This document shows, one piece after another, positions 38,890 through 47,373 of a stretch of 64,000 nucleotides of DNA. Numbering within the stretch: the first letter of the stretch is position 1; each line of letters opens with the position of its first letter. A program made the translations under genes and the position numbers. Under the pieces are notes generated by a model that made no database searches, was not told the origin of the DNA, and worked only from the letters and a program-made list of their open reading frames with translations. Origin of the DNA: Amycolatopsis sp. 2-15. Its GTDB lineage: Bacteria; Actinomycetota; Actinomycetes; Mycobacteriales; Pseudonocardiaceae. Where the stretch lies: NCBI RefSeq assembly GCF_030285625.1, contig NZ_CP127294.1:6480001-6544000 (forward strand). Direction: 5' to 3'.

Positions 38890-40844
38890 TGCCGCTCATT
38901 CCCGAGGGATACTCCTACGGCCCGTGGCACGACGGGCCGGATCCGCTGGCGCCGCCGGCGGACCTGCGCGATGCGCTCGACGAGATCGGCCGCGACGTGA
39001 TGGCCGGCGCGTCGCCGCGTTCGGCACTGGAGGAGCTGCTGCGCCGCGGCACCGAGCGCACGTCGGGGCTCGACGAGCTCACGCGGCGGCTGTGGCAGCG
39101 GCGTTCGGAGATCCAGCGCCGTCATCGGCTCGACGGCACGCTGCAGGAGGTGCAGCAGCTGCTGAGCGAGGCGCTGACCGCCGAGCGCCGTGAGCTGTTT
39201 CCGGACCCGGACGACGAGGCGCGCTTCCGCGAGGCGCAGCTCGACGCCCTCCCGCCGGGCACCGCCGCGGCCGTGCGCGAGCTGAGCGAGTACGACTGGC
39301 GTTCTTCGGAGGGACGGCAGAAGTACGAGCAGATCCGCGACCTGCTCGGCCGCGAGGCGCTCGACGCGCGGTTCCAGGGCATGAAGCAGGCGCTGCAGAA
39401 CGCCGGGCCCGAGGACGTCGAGCAGGTCAACCAGATGCTGTCCGACCTCAACGCGCTGCTGCAGGCCCACGCGCAGGGTGCCGACGACATCGACGAGCGG
39501 TTCGCGGAGTTCATGAACCGGTACGGCGAGTTCTTCCCGGAGAACCCGCGCAACGTCGAGGAGCTGATCGACGCGCTGGCCGCACGCGCGGCCGCGGCGC
39601 AGCGGATGCTGAACTCGATGTCGGCCGAGCAGCGTGCCGAGCTGGCGGAGCTGTCGCAGCAGGCGTTCGGCGACCCGCGCATCGCCCAGCAGCTGTCCGC
39701 TCTGGACGCCGCGCTGCAGGCGCTGCGGCCGGGGGAGGACTGGGCGGGCTCGGAACGCTTCCGCGGCCAGGACCCGCTGGGCCTGGGTGAGGGCGCACAG
39801 GCGATGCAGGACCTCGCGGAGCTCGACGGGCTGGCCGAGCAGCTGGGCCAGTCCTACCCGGGCGCGCGGCTCGAGGACATCGACATGGACGCGCTGCAGC
39901 GCCAGCTGGGTCCCGACGCCGGTGTCGACGCGCGGCGACTGTCCGAACTGGAGCGTGAGCTGCGTCGGCAGGGCCTGTTCGAACGCGCGGCCGACGGCAC
40001 GCTCCGCCTGTCGCCCAAGGCGTTGCGGCGCCTGGGCGAGACGGCACTGTCCGATGTGGTCAACTCGCTGCGCGGCAAGACGGGCGACCGGGAGACCGAG
40101 TCCGCCGGTGCCGCGGGTGAGCCCACGGGCTCGAGCCGTCCGTGGCGGTTCGGGGACATGCAGCCGTGGGACGTGCCGCGCACGGTCCGCAACGCGGTGC
40201 TGCGCTCGACGTCGCTCGGCTCGCGCGCGGTGACACTAGACGTCGAGGACGTGGAGGTCGTCGAGACCGAGCACCGGTCGCGCGCGGCCGTGGCGCTGCT
40301 GGTCGACACGTCGTGGTCGATGGTGCAGGAGGACCGCTGGCTGCCGATGAAGCGCACCGCGCTCGCGCTGCACCAGCTGATCAGCACCCGCTTCCGCAAC
40401 GACGCGCTGCAGCTGATCACCTTCGGCCGCTACGCGATGAAGGTGGACCTGCCGGAGCTGGTGGGCCTGGAGGGCACGTGGGAGCAGGGCACCAACGCCC
40501 ACCACGCGCTGCTGCTGGCCGGCCAGCACCTGCGCCGCCACCCCGACGCGCAGCCCGTGGTGCTGATGGTGACCGACGGCGAGCCGACCGCCCACCTCGA
40601 ACCCGACGGTGAAGCGGTGTTCGACTACCCGCCGGACCCGCGCACGATCTACAAGACACTGTCCGAAGTGGACCGGATCGCCAAGATGGGCGCCTCGGTC
40701 ACGGTGTTCCGGCTCGGGGAGGACCCCCGGCTGGAAGCGTTCGTGGACACCATCGCCCGCCGCTCCGGCGGCCGCGTGGTGGCCCCCGACCTCGACGGCC
40801 TGGGCGCCGCCGTGGTCGGCGACTACCTTCGCACCAGGCGCTGA
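38889..40844 (+). CDS. VWA-domain protein partner of MoxR-type ATPase (Rv0959-like)
   Basis: The 651-residue soluble protein has an N-terminal half (1-350) that is almost wholly helical, rich in Leu, Ala, Gln and Glu, with coiled-coil stretches such as ELLRRGTERTSGLDELTRRL. The C-terminal VWA domain starts near 470 with an intact MIDAS, ALLVDTSWSMVQEDRW, a Thr in EQGTNAHHALLLAG and Asp in LMVTDGEPTAHLEP. No membrane segment is present. It starts within the stop of the ATPase gene. The VWA metal site likely binds the ATPase or its client. The gene is followed at once by palindromic element copy 1. Confidence 0.9.
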   Translation: MPLIPEGYSYGPWHDGPDPLAPPADLRDALDEIGRDVMAGASPRSALEELLRRGTERTSGLDELTRRLWQRRSEIQRRHRLDGTLQEVQQLLSEALTAERRELFPDPDDEARFREAQLDALPPGTAAAVRELSEYDWRSSEGRQKYEQIRDLLGREALDARFQGMKQALQNAGPEDVEQVNQMLSDLNALLQAHAQGADDIDERFAEFMNRYGEFFPENPRNVEELIDALAARAAAAQRMLNSMSAEQRAELAELSQQAFGDPRIAQQLSALDAALQALRPGEDWAGSERFRGQDPLGLGEGAQAMQDLAELDGLAEQLGQSYPGARLEDIDMDALQRQLGPDAGVDARRLSELERELRRQGLFERAADGTLRLSPKALRRLGETALSDVVNSLRGKTGDRETESAGAAGEPTGSSRPWRFGDMQPWDVPRTVRNAVLRSTSLGSRAVTLDVEDVEVVETEHRSRAAVALLVDTSWSMVQEDRWLPMKRTALALHQLISTRFRNDALQLITFGRYAMKVDLPELVGLEGTWEQGTNAHHALLLAGQHLRRHPDAQPVVLMVTDGEPTAHLEPDGEAVFDYPPDPRTIYKTLSEVDRIAKMGASVTVFRLGEDPRLEAFVDTIARRSGGRVVAPDLDGLGAAVVGDYLRTRR

Positions 40845-40852
40845 GTCTCTGG

Positions 40853-40986
40853 CTGTGTTTTTGGCCCCGGCTTCGCCGGGGCGTGCGAGATCGCCTTTGA
40901 GCCGGCTTCCGGATGGGGCGGTGCGATCGGCCCCCGGGCCGATCCGACCGCCCCATCCGGAAGCCGGCGCGATCTCGCGCTGTGGT
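40853..40986 (+). repeat. Palindromic covarying element, copy 1 (full)
   Basis: Parts in order: CTGTGTTTTTGG box, small hairpin CCCCGGCTTCGCCGGGG, outer stem GCGAGATCGC (40885-40894), spacer, perfect 22-bp arms at 40901-40922 and 40947-40968, near-palindromic centre around GATCGGCC, and outer stem GCGATCTCGC (40969-40978). It begins 9 bp after a stop codon. Arm sequence differs from the other copies but pairs perfectly with itself. Confidence 0.9.
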
Positions 40987-41048
40987 TGCGTTCGGAGATC
41001 AGGTGGGGAGGGGGCCGGGCGATTCGCGGGGGGTGTCCTATGTGGTTG

Positions 41049-42254
41049 TCAAGCCGCGGTTGTGGTGGGAGCGGGTTCGGGGTGGCGGTAGTGGGTGCCG
41101 TTGCGCAGCATGGCGTAGAGGACGTCGCAGCGGCGGCGGGCCAGGCAGATGAGTGCTGCGTTGTGTTTCTTGCCCTCGGCGCGTTTGCGGTCGTAGTAGG
41201 TCCTGCTGGTCGGGTCTGCCAGGGCGGCGAACGCGGCGAGGAAAAAGGCGCGTTTGAGCTTGCGGTTGCCGGTTCGCGCGGGATGTTCGCCCTTGATCGA
41301 AGACCCAGAACTGCGGGTGACAGGGGCGATGCCCGCGTAGGCGGCCAAGTGCCCGGAGGACTTGAAGTTCGAGGCGTCACCGATCTCCAGCAGGATGCGG
41401 GCTGCGGTCCTGACCCCGATGCCGGGCATCGAGATCAGGACCCCGGCAAGAGGGTGCGCATCGAGTATCCCCTCGACCTGCTCGGCGACGGCTTTGCGTT
41501 GCTGAAGCACGGTTTTCAGGCTGTCCGCGAGCCGGGGCAGCACGGTGTCTGCGGCTGCGGTGCCTGGAACGGTGACGGTTTGCTCGTCGAGAGCGGTCAT
41601 GATTGCGTCGACGAGTGCGTCGCCCATGCGGGGTGCGTGGACTTTGGCGATCGCGGCGAGTTTGCGGCGGCCCGCTTTGGCGATGCCGGCCGGTCCGCCG
41701 CAGCGGGAGAGGAGTTCCAGAACGGCCGGGTGGCTGATCCGTGGTCCGATGGCGCGTTCGAGGGCGGGGTGGATACCGGTGAGCAGACCACGGATCCGGT
41801 TGGCGATGCGGGTGGCCTCGCCGGCCAGGTCGTCATCGAACCCGACCAGCACATCCAGCTCGGCCAAGGCGTCGTCGCCGACGTCGACCGGCCGCAGCGT
41901 GTGCGGCAGCGAGCGGGCAGCATCGGCGATGACGAACGCGTCCCGGGCATCGGTCTTCGCCCGGCCCGGGTAGAGATCGGCAATGCGGCGCATCGCCAGT
42001 CCGGGCAGGTAGGCCACCTGATGCCCTGCCGCGCGTGCGACCGCGACCGGCAGCGCCCCGATCGTGGCCGGCTGGTCGACCACGACCAGCAGCGTTCCGT
42101 GCTGGGCGAGCTTGGCGAACAGCGCCCGCAGCTTCGGTTCGGTGTTGGGCAGCGGCCCGTCATGCAGCCGCTTCCCGTCCGGGTCCAGGCCGACCGCGTG
42201 GTGGCCACCTTTGCCGACATCCAGGCCGAGGAACACCCCGAAACTGCTGCTCAT
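41049..42254 (-). CDS. IS110-family DEDD transposase
   Basis: The 401-residue enzyme is full-length for the family. The N-terminal RuvC-like DEDD domain begins GVFLGLDVGKGGHHAVGLDP (first catalytic Asp in GLDVGK) and includes LYPGRAKTDARDAFVIADAA. The C-terminal Transposase_20 domain has ISMPGIGVRTAARILLEIGD, SSGHLAAYAGIAPVTRSSGS with the catalytic serine region, and GNRKLKRAFFLAAFAAL. No frame break is seen, so it may be active. IS110 recombinases are guided by a bridge RNA encoded in the flank next to the gene; for the IS110 group this is upstream. Confidence 0.95.
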   Translation of the reverse strand: MSSSFGVFLGLDVGKGGHHAVGLDPDGKRLHDGPLPNTEPKLRALFAKLAQHGTLLVVVDQPATIGALPVAVARAAGHQVAYLPGLAMRRIADLYPGRAKTDARDAFVIADAARSLPHTLRPVDVGDDALAELDVLVGFDDDLAGEATRIANRIRGLLTGIHPALERAIGPRISHPAVLELLSRCGGPAGIAKAGRRKLAAIAKVHAPRMGDALVDAIMTALDEQTVTVPGTAAADTVLPRLADSLKTVLQQRKAVAEQVEGILDAHPLAGVLISMPGIGVRTAARILLEIGDASNFKSSGHLAAYAGIAPVTRSSGSSIKGEHPARTGNRKLKRAFFLAAFAALADPTSRTYYDRKRAEGKKHNAALICLARRRCDVLYAMLRNGTHYRHPEPAPTTTAA

Positions 42255-42490
42255 CCACCATGCCGTTCGTTCGCCGCGACGTGGTCACCGGTCTGGCATC
42301 GATGGCCGGCACCCACGTTACGACGAGACCTACCCTGCGGCGGCCGTGTCCCTATCAGCGGTCCCTCGATGCCACCAGGCCCGGTGACACCACCCCCCGG
42401 ATCATGCCTACGACTGGGGGCGTCAGTCATGCCGAACCCGGCGACCACAACTCCCTGATCGAGAGCCACGAAAAAGGTAACGGGGGGGTG
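42255..42490 (-). ncRNA. Candidate bridge RNA region of the IS110 element
   Basis: About 235 bp between the transposase start and the presumed element end have no coding pattern. Published work on IS110 (bridge RNA / seekRNA) places the guide RNA in this position for IS110-group elements. The sequence has potential stem regions, such as the GGTGACACCACC and GTGGTCACCGG segments, but the loops and guides could not be assigned by eye. Confidence 0.45.
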
Positions 42491-42557
42491 ATGTCGGTTC
42501 TGGAGAGCGGGCGAATCCGGCGCGCGTGAGTGCCCGTGTTGGCCAGACTGCGGTGGC

Positions 42558-43202
42558 ATGGACACGCTGGGGAAGCTGCGTCTGGAAGTGGAAGCGATCT
42601 GGGGCCGCGACGACACCGGCCTCGCGGCGGGCACGGTGTTCGCGGTAATCACGACCTGCGACGGGCGCTCGGAGTTGATCGCCGGGCACGAGGCGCCGGA
42701 CCGGCCGACGGCCGTGACGGCGGCTCGGAGCTGGCTGCTGCCGGCGGCCGCGGAAGCGCCCGTGGCTCCGGCGGGGCCGACGCTCGTGCGCGAGCGCGGT
42801 GACCTGGGCCCGTCCGCGCCGCCCACGCCCGTGGGCGGACTACGCCGGCCTGCGCGCCCGAGCGCTGGACAGCGGGCGGCTGGAAGCTGCTGTTGGCCGG
42901 TGAGTGCGGCCCCTGGGCGGCTCTCGCCGACGGAGGCCAGGTCGTGAGCCTGGCTCACTGCGCCCGCCTCACCGCCGAGGCCGCGGAGGTCGGCGTGCAG
43001 ACGGCGGGGTCGCACCGCGGCCGCGGCCTGGCGGCGGTGGTCGTACGGGTGTGGACGGCGTTGTTCGCGCCAGGGGAGCGGATGCTCTTCTACAGCGCGT
43101 TCGAGACCAACGAGTCTTCCCACCGTGTCGCCGCGAATGTGCGGCGCCGAACCGCTTGGGATGCTGACCCGGCTGTTCGTGCTTGACCCTCAAGCGACGT
43201 AA
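42558..43202 (+). pseudogene. Decayed GNAT acetyltransferase
   Basis: Three segments of a GNAT enzyme lie in changing frames. An N-terminal part starts at ATG 42558 (DTLGKLRLEVEAIWGRDDTG). A middle part from about 42880 (GWKLLLAGECGPWAALADGG) includes motif A, SHRGRGLAAVVVRVWTALFA, and FYSAFETNESSHRVAANV. A last part after another shift reads GAEPLGMLTRLFVLDPQAT to TAA 43202. At least two frameshifts are needed. It stands between the IS110 element and a broken MerR gene, so the area looks like decaying accessory DNA. Confidence 0.75.
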
Positions 43203-43239
43203 GGCGCCATCGTCGGCGGGGACAGGAAACGCGGGGGAG

Positions 43240-43506
43240 ATGGGCTACTGGGTGACCGAAGTCGCCGCGTTCGCGGGGATCACCGTGCCCCACATTGCAC
43301 CGCTACGACGAGATCGGCCTGCTGTCGCCGAGCTGGCGCACCGCCACCGGCGCTTGAGCGAAGCCGATCTCGACCGGCTGCAGCGCGTGCTGTTCTACCG
43401 GGAGCTCGGATTCCTCTTCGAGACGATCGCCACAACGCCGCGCGCTGCTGAGCGTCGTGAGGGGGAGTGCGGCTACGAGACGCAGCAGCGGATGGCAGAG
43501 CTCTAG
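43240..43506 (+). pseudogene. Decayed MerR-family regulator
   Basis: ATG 43240 (ribosome site GGGGGAG) begins YWVTEVAAFAGITV, the first HTH helix of a MerR protein. The recognition part HRYDEIGLLSPSWRTATG is in a different frame, and RRLSEADLDRLQRVLFYREL returns to the first frame. So two indels scramble the wing. The C-terminal effector domain is missing: the frame ends 30 residues after FLFETIATT. MerR regulators of this look (TipA/SkgA-like) usually have 250 residues. Probably non-functional. Confidence 0.7.
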
Positions 43507-43520
43507 GTGGCCGACCCGGC

Positions 43521-43583
43521 AGCGAGATCGCCGGCCTCGAGGCGATCTCGCACGCCTCGGCGGAGCCGAGGCAGAAAACACAG
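43521..43583 (-). repeat. Palindromic element, copy 2 (inner hairpin deleted)
   Basis: In minus orientation it has the CTGTGTTTTCTG box, the hairpin CCTCGGCTCCGCCGAGG and both outer stems. Between the outer stems only CTCGAGGCCG remains, the spacer plus the foot of the arm. The 65-bp inner hairpin is missing without other change. It lies 27 bp before mshC. Confidence 0.88.
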
Positions 43584-43609
43584 TCCGTCTGTCCCGTTAC
43601 AGTTGAGTC

Positions 43610-44845
43610 ATGCAGACTTGGTCCTCCGTCGACGTGCCCCGGTTGCCGGGCACGCCTCGCCCGCTTCGGCTCCACGACACGTCGACCGGGCAGATCCGCC
43701 CGACGGCTCCGGGAGCCACCGCCCGGATGTACGTCTGCGGCATCACGCCCTACGACGCCACGCACCTCGGCCACGCGGCGACCTACCTGGCGTTCGACCT
43801 GGTCAACCGGATCTGGCGGGACAACGGGCACGAGGTCCACTACGTGCAGAACGTGACCGACATCGACGACCCGCTGCTGGAGCGCGCCGAGCGTGACTCC
43901 GACGACTGGGTGGTGCTCGCGATGCGCGAGACGGCGCTGTTCCGCGAGGACATGGAGGCGCTGCGCGTGCTGCCGCCGCGGCAGTTCGTGAGCGTGGTGG
44001 CGGCGATCCCGGAGATCGTGGAGGTCGCAGCGAAGCTGCTGGCCAACGGCAGTGCCTATCGGGTGGACGACGCGGAGTACCCGGACGTGTACTTCGACCA
44101 CGCGGCGAGCGGCCGGTTCGGGTACGAGTCGCGCTACGACGAGGAGACGATGGCGAAGTTCTTCGCCGAGCGCGGGGGTGACCCCGACCGCGTGGGCAAA
44201 CGGCACCCGCTCGACGCGCTGCTCTGGCGTGTCGAGCGGGAAGGCGAGCCGTCGTGGGAGTCGGAGCTGGGTGCCGGGCGGCCGGGCTGGCACATCGAGT
44301 GCAGCGCGATCTCGGTGAACCGGCTCGGGTTCGGGTTCGACCTGCAGGGTGGTGGTTCGGACCTGCGGTTCCCGCACCACGAGTACAGCGCCGCGCACGC
44401 CGAGGCCGTGGCGGGGGAGCACCCGTTCGCGCGCCACTACGTGCACGCCGGGATGATCGGTCTCGACGGCGAGAAGATGTCGAAGTCGCGCGGGAACCTG
44501 GTGTTCGTCTCGCGGCTGCGCGCCGACGGCGTGGACACCTCGGCCATCCGGCTCGCGCTGTTCGCCGGCCACTACCGCGAGGACCGGCCGTGGACCGACG
44601 CGCTGCTGGTCGAAGCGCAGGAGCGCCTGGCCCGCTGGCGTGAGGCCGTGGCGCTGCCCGCGGGTCCCGACGCGACGGAGACCCTCGCACGCCTGCGCGA
44701 CCACCTCTCCGACGACCTCGACACCCCCAAGGCCCTGGCTGCCATCGACGCGTGGGCGGACGCGGCCCTTCGCCGCGACGGTAGTGACGCCACCGCGCCC
44801 GGCCTGATCCGCATCGCGGTCGACGCCCTCCTCGGCATCGTCTGA
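43610..44845 (+). CDS. mshC: Cysteine:1D-myo-inositol 2-amino-2-deoxy-glucopyranoside ligase MshC
   Basis: The 411-residue class I aminoacyl-tRNA-synthetase-like ligase joins cysteine to GlcN-Ins in mycothiol synthesis. It has [20 protein letters not shown] near residue 40 (zinc Cys and the HIGH-type motif), [14 protein letters not shown] near 228, [16 protein letters not shown] near 254, and the KMSKS loop [10 protein letters not shown] near 291. MshC differs from CysRS by [12 protein letters not shown] at the start and by its shorter C-terminus, both seen here. ATG 43610 is the start. Palindromic elements flank it on both sides (copies 2 and 3). Confidence 0.95.
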   Translation: MQTWSSVDVPRLPGTPRPLRLHDTSTGQIRPTAPGATARMYVCGITPYDATHLGHAATYLAFDLVNRIWRDNGHEVHYVQNVTDIDDPLLERAERDSDDWVVLAMRETALFREDMEALRVLPPRQFVSVVAAIPEIVEVAAKLLANGSAYRVDDAEYPDVYFDHAASGRFGYESRYDEETMAKFFAERGGDPDRVGKRHPLDALLWRVEREGEPSWESELGAGRPGWHIECSAISVNRLGFGFDLQGGGSDLRFPHHEYSAAHAEAVAGEHPFARHYVHAGMIGLDGEKMSKSRGNLVFVSRLRADGVDTSAIRLALFAGHYREDRPWTDALLVEAQERLARWREAVALPAGPDATETLARLRDHLSDDLDTPKALAAIDAWADAALRRDGSDATAPGLIRIAVDALLGIV

Positions 44846-44846
44846 A

Positions 44847-44889
44847 TTTTCTGCCCCGGCTTCGCGCGCGATCTCGCGCTGTGGTCGCC
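44847..44889 (+). repeat. Palindromic element, copy 3 (truncated)
   Basis: TTTTCTGCCCCGGCTTCG is joined directly to the 3' outer stem CGCGATCTCGC and the tail GCTGTGGTCGCC. The second half of the small hairpin, the left outer stem and the inner hairpin are deleted. It starts 1 bp after the mshC stop. The rest of the gap to 44950 is unassigned, with an AT-rich spot (TTAGTGTATAACGACCTATA). Confidence 0.82.
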
Positions 44890-44950
44890 GAAGCTGGGGC
44901 ACCTTGATCCGGGCGTTCGAGCTCGGGGCGCCCCATTAGTGTATAACGAC

Positions 44951-46576
44951 CTATACGGCCGCGGTTTCAACGGCCGCTAGCTCCAGGTGGTCGCCCTGCC
45001 AGCGGCGGCGCAGCCACCGATCATGAGAAGCAATGACGACGGCGCCCGGGGCGTCGTCGAGGGCGGCGAAGAGCTCTTCGGCCAGCGTGAGAGAGATGTG
45101 GTTGGTCGGCTCGTCGAGCAGGAGCACGTCCGGCGGGTCCGCGAGCAGCACCGCGAGCGCGAGGCGCCGCCGCTGGCCCACGGACAGCTCGCCGACGGGC
45201 CGGCCGAGGTCCCGTGAGGACAGCAAACCCAAGCGGGACAACGGCGGCGCGTCATCCCCGAGTTCGGCGCGGTAGACCTCGTGGGCCACGCGCTCCGGAT
45301 CGGGGAACACCACGTCCTGCTCCAGCAACCCCACACGCAGCCCGGGTCCGAAGTGGACGGCCCCGCTTGCGGGTGCCAGCCGGCCGGCCAGCACTGACAG
45401 GAGCGTGGACTTGCCCGCGCCGTTGCCGCCGGTCACGAGCAGCCGCGCCGTGCCGCTGACGTCGAGCCGGTCGAGGGTCAACCGGCCCGGCACGTCCAGG
45501 TTCCGCACCGAGATCGCCGGTCCTTCGCCTGACGCGGTGGCCGTGAGCCGCGCCCGGAACCGCAGCGGTGCGGGCGGTTTGCGCACCTGGTCGTGTTCGA
45601 GCTCGTCGAGCCGCAGCTGAGCGTTGCGGACGCGGCGGGACACCTGTTTCTGCACCCGCCCTCCCTTGAAGTTGTAGAGGTTCTTGTCTCCGTCGGGCTG
45701 CGCGCGGTTGTGCGCGACCCGCCGCGCCGTGATCACGACCGACTCCCGCAGCTCCTTCAGCTCGTCCTGTTCCTCGGCGAAGCGCTGCTCCCAGCGCGCG
45801 CGTTCGGCTCGCTTCTGGTCGAGGTAGTCGCTGTAGGTACCGCCGTAGCGCGTCGCCCCGCCGACGAGCCGGTCGGCCGGCGCCGGGTCGAGGTCGACGA
45901 TGTCGGTGCACACCGCGTCGAGGAACACGCGGTCGTGCGAGGACAGCACGACGATGCCGGAGAGCTCCACGAGGTGGTGCTCCAGGAACTCCATCGCGGT
46001 GTCGTCGAGGTGGTTGGTCGGCTCGTCGAGCAACATCGTGGCGGGACGGCGGATCAGCAGTGCCGCCATTCCGAGCCGGGACCGCTGCCCACCCGACATC
46101 TCGCCGAGTCGCCGGTCGCGCCCGAGCGCGCCGAGCCCGAGCCCGTCGCACACCAGCTCGGCGCGGCGGTCGGCGTCCCAGAGGTCGTGGGCCTGCGCCC
46201 ACTCCAGGAGCCTCCCGTACTCGTCGAGCGCGCTCGCGTCGTCGGGCCGGTCGGTCATCGCCGTGGTGAGCGCGTCGAGCCGTGCGGTGGCCGAACGAAT
46301 GTCGGCCAGCGCGTGGTCGAGGACATCGCCGAAGGTCGCCGACGCCGGGAACGGCAGCTCCTGCACCAGGAAGCCGACGTCGTCGCCGCGGACGATCTCG
46401 CCCGAGCGTGGCTGTTCGAGGCCGGCGAGCAGCCGCAGCAGCGTGGACTTGCCGGTGCCGTTCTCGCCGACGAGCCCGAGGCGGCGCCCGGCCGACGCGG
46501 TGACGGAGACGCCGTCGAGGACGGTCCTGGCGCCGTAGCCGAACACGACGTCGGTGGCTTTGAGGGACAAAGACAT
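44951..46576 (-). CDS. ABC-F family ATPase (ribosome-associated)
   Basis: The 541-residue protein has two ABC domains and no membrane segments. Domain 1 has Walker A GLVGENGTGKSTLL near residue 35, signature LGEMSGGQRSRLG and Walker B MLLDEPTNHLDD. Domain 2 has LVTGGNGAGKSTLLSVLAG near 385, GELSVGQRRRLALAVLL and LLLDEPTNHIS. Between them is the charged linker (KRAERARWEQRFAEEQDELK) of ABC-F proteins, which enters the ribosome E-site; many such proteins displace antibiotics. A Rv1473-like macrolide-resistance role is possible but not shown. ATG 46576. An upstream leader contains a candidate promoter and mini-ORF. Confidence 0.92.
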   Translation of the reverse strand: MSLSLKATDVVFGYGARTVLDGVSVTASAGRRLGLVGENGTGKSTLLRLLAGLEQPRSGEIVRGDDVGFLVQELPFPASATFGDVLDHALADIRSATARLDALTTAMTDRPDDASALDEYGRLLEWAQAHDLWDADRRAELVCDGLGLGALGRDRRLGEMSGGQRSRLGMAALLIRRPATMLLDEPTNHLDDTAMEFLEHHLVELSGIVVLSSHDRVFLDAVCTDIVDLDPAPADRLVGGATRYGGTYSDYLDQKRAERARWEQRFAEEQDELKELRESVVITARRVAHNRAQPDGDKNLYNFKGGRVQKQVSRRVRNAQLRLDELEHDQVRKPPAPLRFRARLTATASGEGPAISVRNLDVPGRLTLDRLDVSGTARLLVTGGNGAGKSTLLSVLAGRLAPASGAVHFGPGLRVGLLEQDVVFPDPERVAHEVYRAELGDDAPPLSRLGLLSSRDLGRPVGELSVGQRRRLALAVLLADPPDVLLLDEPTNHISLTLAEELFAALDDAPGAVVIASHDRWLRRRWQGDHLELAAVETAAV

Positions 46577-46692
46577 GGGGGATCACCGGCCCTGGTCTGT
46601 ACAGCGGATTCCCCGACGGGACTCGTGGCTCGCGGGAGCGGGGCTCGACCGGGAGCTGCCTCGGTGCGGGAAAAGGGCTGGGCTCAGCTGTC

Positions 46693-46735
46693 CATGATGA
46701 GGAGAGGTTAACGCAACACCAGTAGGGTTAGTCAA
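46693..46735 (-). promoter_or_regulatory. Candidate promoter and three-codon leader ORF of the ABC-F gene
   Basis: On the minus strand TTGACT (46735-46730) and TTAACC (46711-46706) are 18 bp apart. Ten bases further, ATG GAC AGC TGA (46695-46684) is a minimal leader ORF, about 105 bp ahead of the ABC-F start. Leader ORFs often control ABC-F resistance genes by attenuation. Suggestive only. Confidence 0.35.
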
Positions 46736-47217
46736 CCCCGAATTTCGCGGGGCTGCCGCGCGGCCTTGTCGACCTGCCGCGTGGCCAGGTCGGCCGCCGT
46801 CTCGCCCTCGGTCAGGAACGACACCAGCGCGGTGAGCTGACGGCGGTCGAACCCGGCCAGGCGCTCACCGAATCGCTGGGCGAGCGGGGCGTAGAGCTCG
46901 GTCAGCTCCGCCATGCGGTCGGGCAGCGCGCGCACGCGCAGCCGCCGGCGGTCCGCCGGGTCGGGCACGCGTTCCACGAGCCGGGCGCGCTCCATCCGGT
47001 CGAGCATCCGCGTGAACGCGCCGGTGGTCATCCCGAGCAGCCGAGCCAGCTCCGTCGGGGAGTCGGTGGCGCCGCTGTGCACGAGCTGCAGGCAGTGCAG
47101 CTCAGCCGGGGTCACGCCGAGCCGGTCGGCGACCGCGGTGTGGAAGCGGACCGTTGCGCTCACGAACCGGGGGAGCGCCAGTGCGGCGGCGGTGGCGAGT
47201 TCTCGCTGGTGGGGCAA
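46732..47217 (-). CDS. MarR-family regulator
   Basis: The 161-residue regulator has a winged helix centred at about 55-105: TDSPTELARLLGMTTGAFTR then MLDRMERARLVERVPDPADR and RRLRVRAL, the MarR DNA-binding and wing signature. The upstream frame lacks ATG or GTG starts, so TTG 47217 is proposed because GAGGA lies 9-14 bases ahead. It is divergent from the ArsR-MFS unit and probably regulates it, or itself. Its end touches the ABC-F promoter candidate. Ligand unknown. Confidence 0.8.
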   Translation of the reverse strand: MPHQRELATAAALALPRFVSATVRFHTAVADRLGVTPAELHCLQLVHSGATDSPTELARLLGMTTGAFTRMLDRMERARLVERVPDPADRRRLRVRALPDRMAELTELYAPLAQRFGERLAGFDRRQLTALVSFLTEGETAADLATRQVDKAARQPREIRG

Positions 47218-47267
47218 CAGACCGTCCTCGGCGCGGGAGTGGCTGGCAGAGACAACGACTGCACGAC

Positions 47268-47353
47268 ACAGTAACTGTCCGTGATGGTAGCGAAGCCCGT
47301 TGACGGCAGGTCGGGCGGCTGCAACTCTGAAAGGATAGTTTCGAAGTAACTGT
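47268..47353. promoter_or_regulatory. Repeated AGTAACTGT words between marR and arsR-like genes
   Basis: ACAGTAACTGT (47268-47278) is a perfect inverted repeat with one central base. The 9-mer AGTAACTGT occurs again at 47345-47353, 20 bp before the arsR-like start. CTGAAA and TTTCAG flank the second site. One of the two divergent regulators probably binds here. Confidence 0.5.
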
Positions 47354-47373
47354 TTCAGATATTCGGAGGACAG

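Larger units (their letters stand above)
41030..42490 (-). mobile_element. IS110-family insertion sequence (ends approximate)
   Basis: The element contains one intact transposase gene, about 235 bp of non-coding sequence upstream of it and about 15-20 bp downstream, which is the layout of the IS110 group. IS110 elements have no terminal inverted repeats. The ends are proposed from a shared word, CACCCCCC followed by (C)G on the minus strand, near 42481-42490 and 41026-41035. It lies about 45 bp from palindromic element copy 1. True ends need comparison with an empty site. Confidence 0.7.

Noticed and set aside
40853..40986. Ordinary rho-independent terminator
   Set aside because: The hairpin is about 68 bp with nested stems, no T-run, and is repeated with covarying arms; termination may be a side effect but does not explain it.
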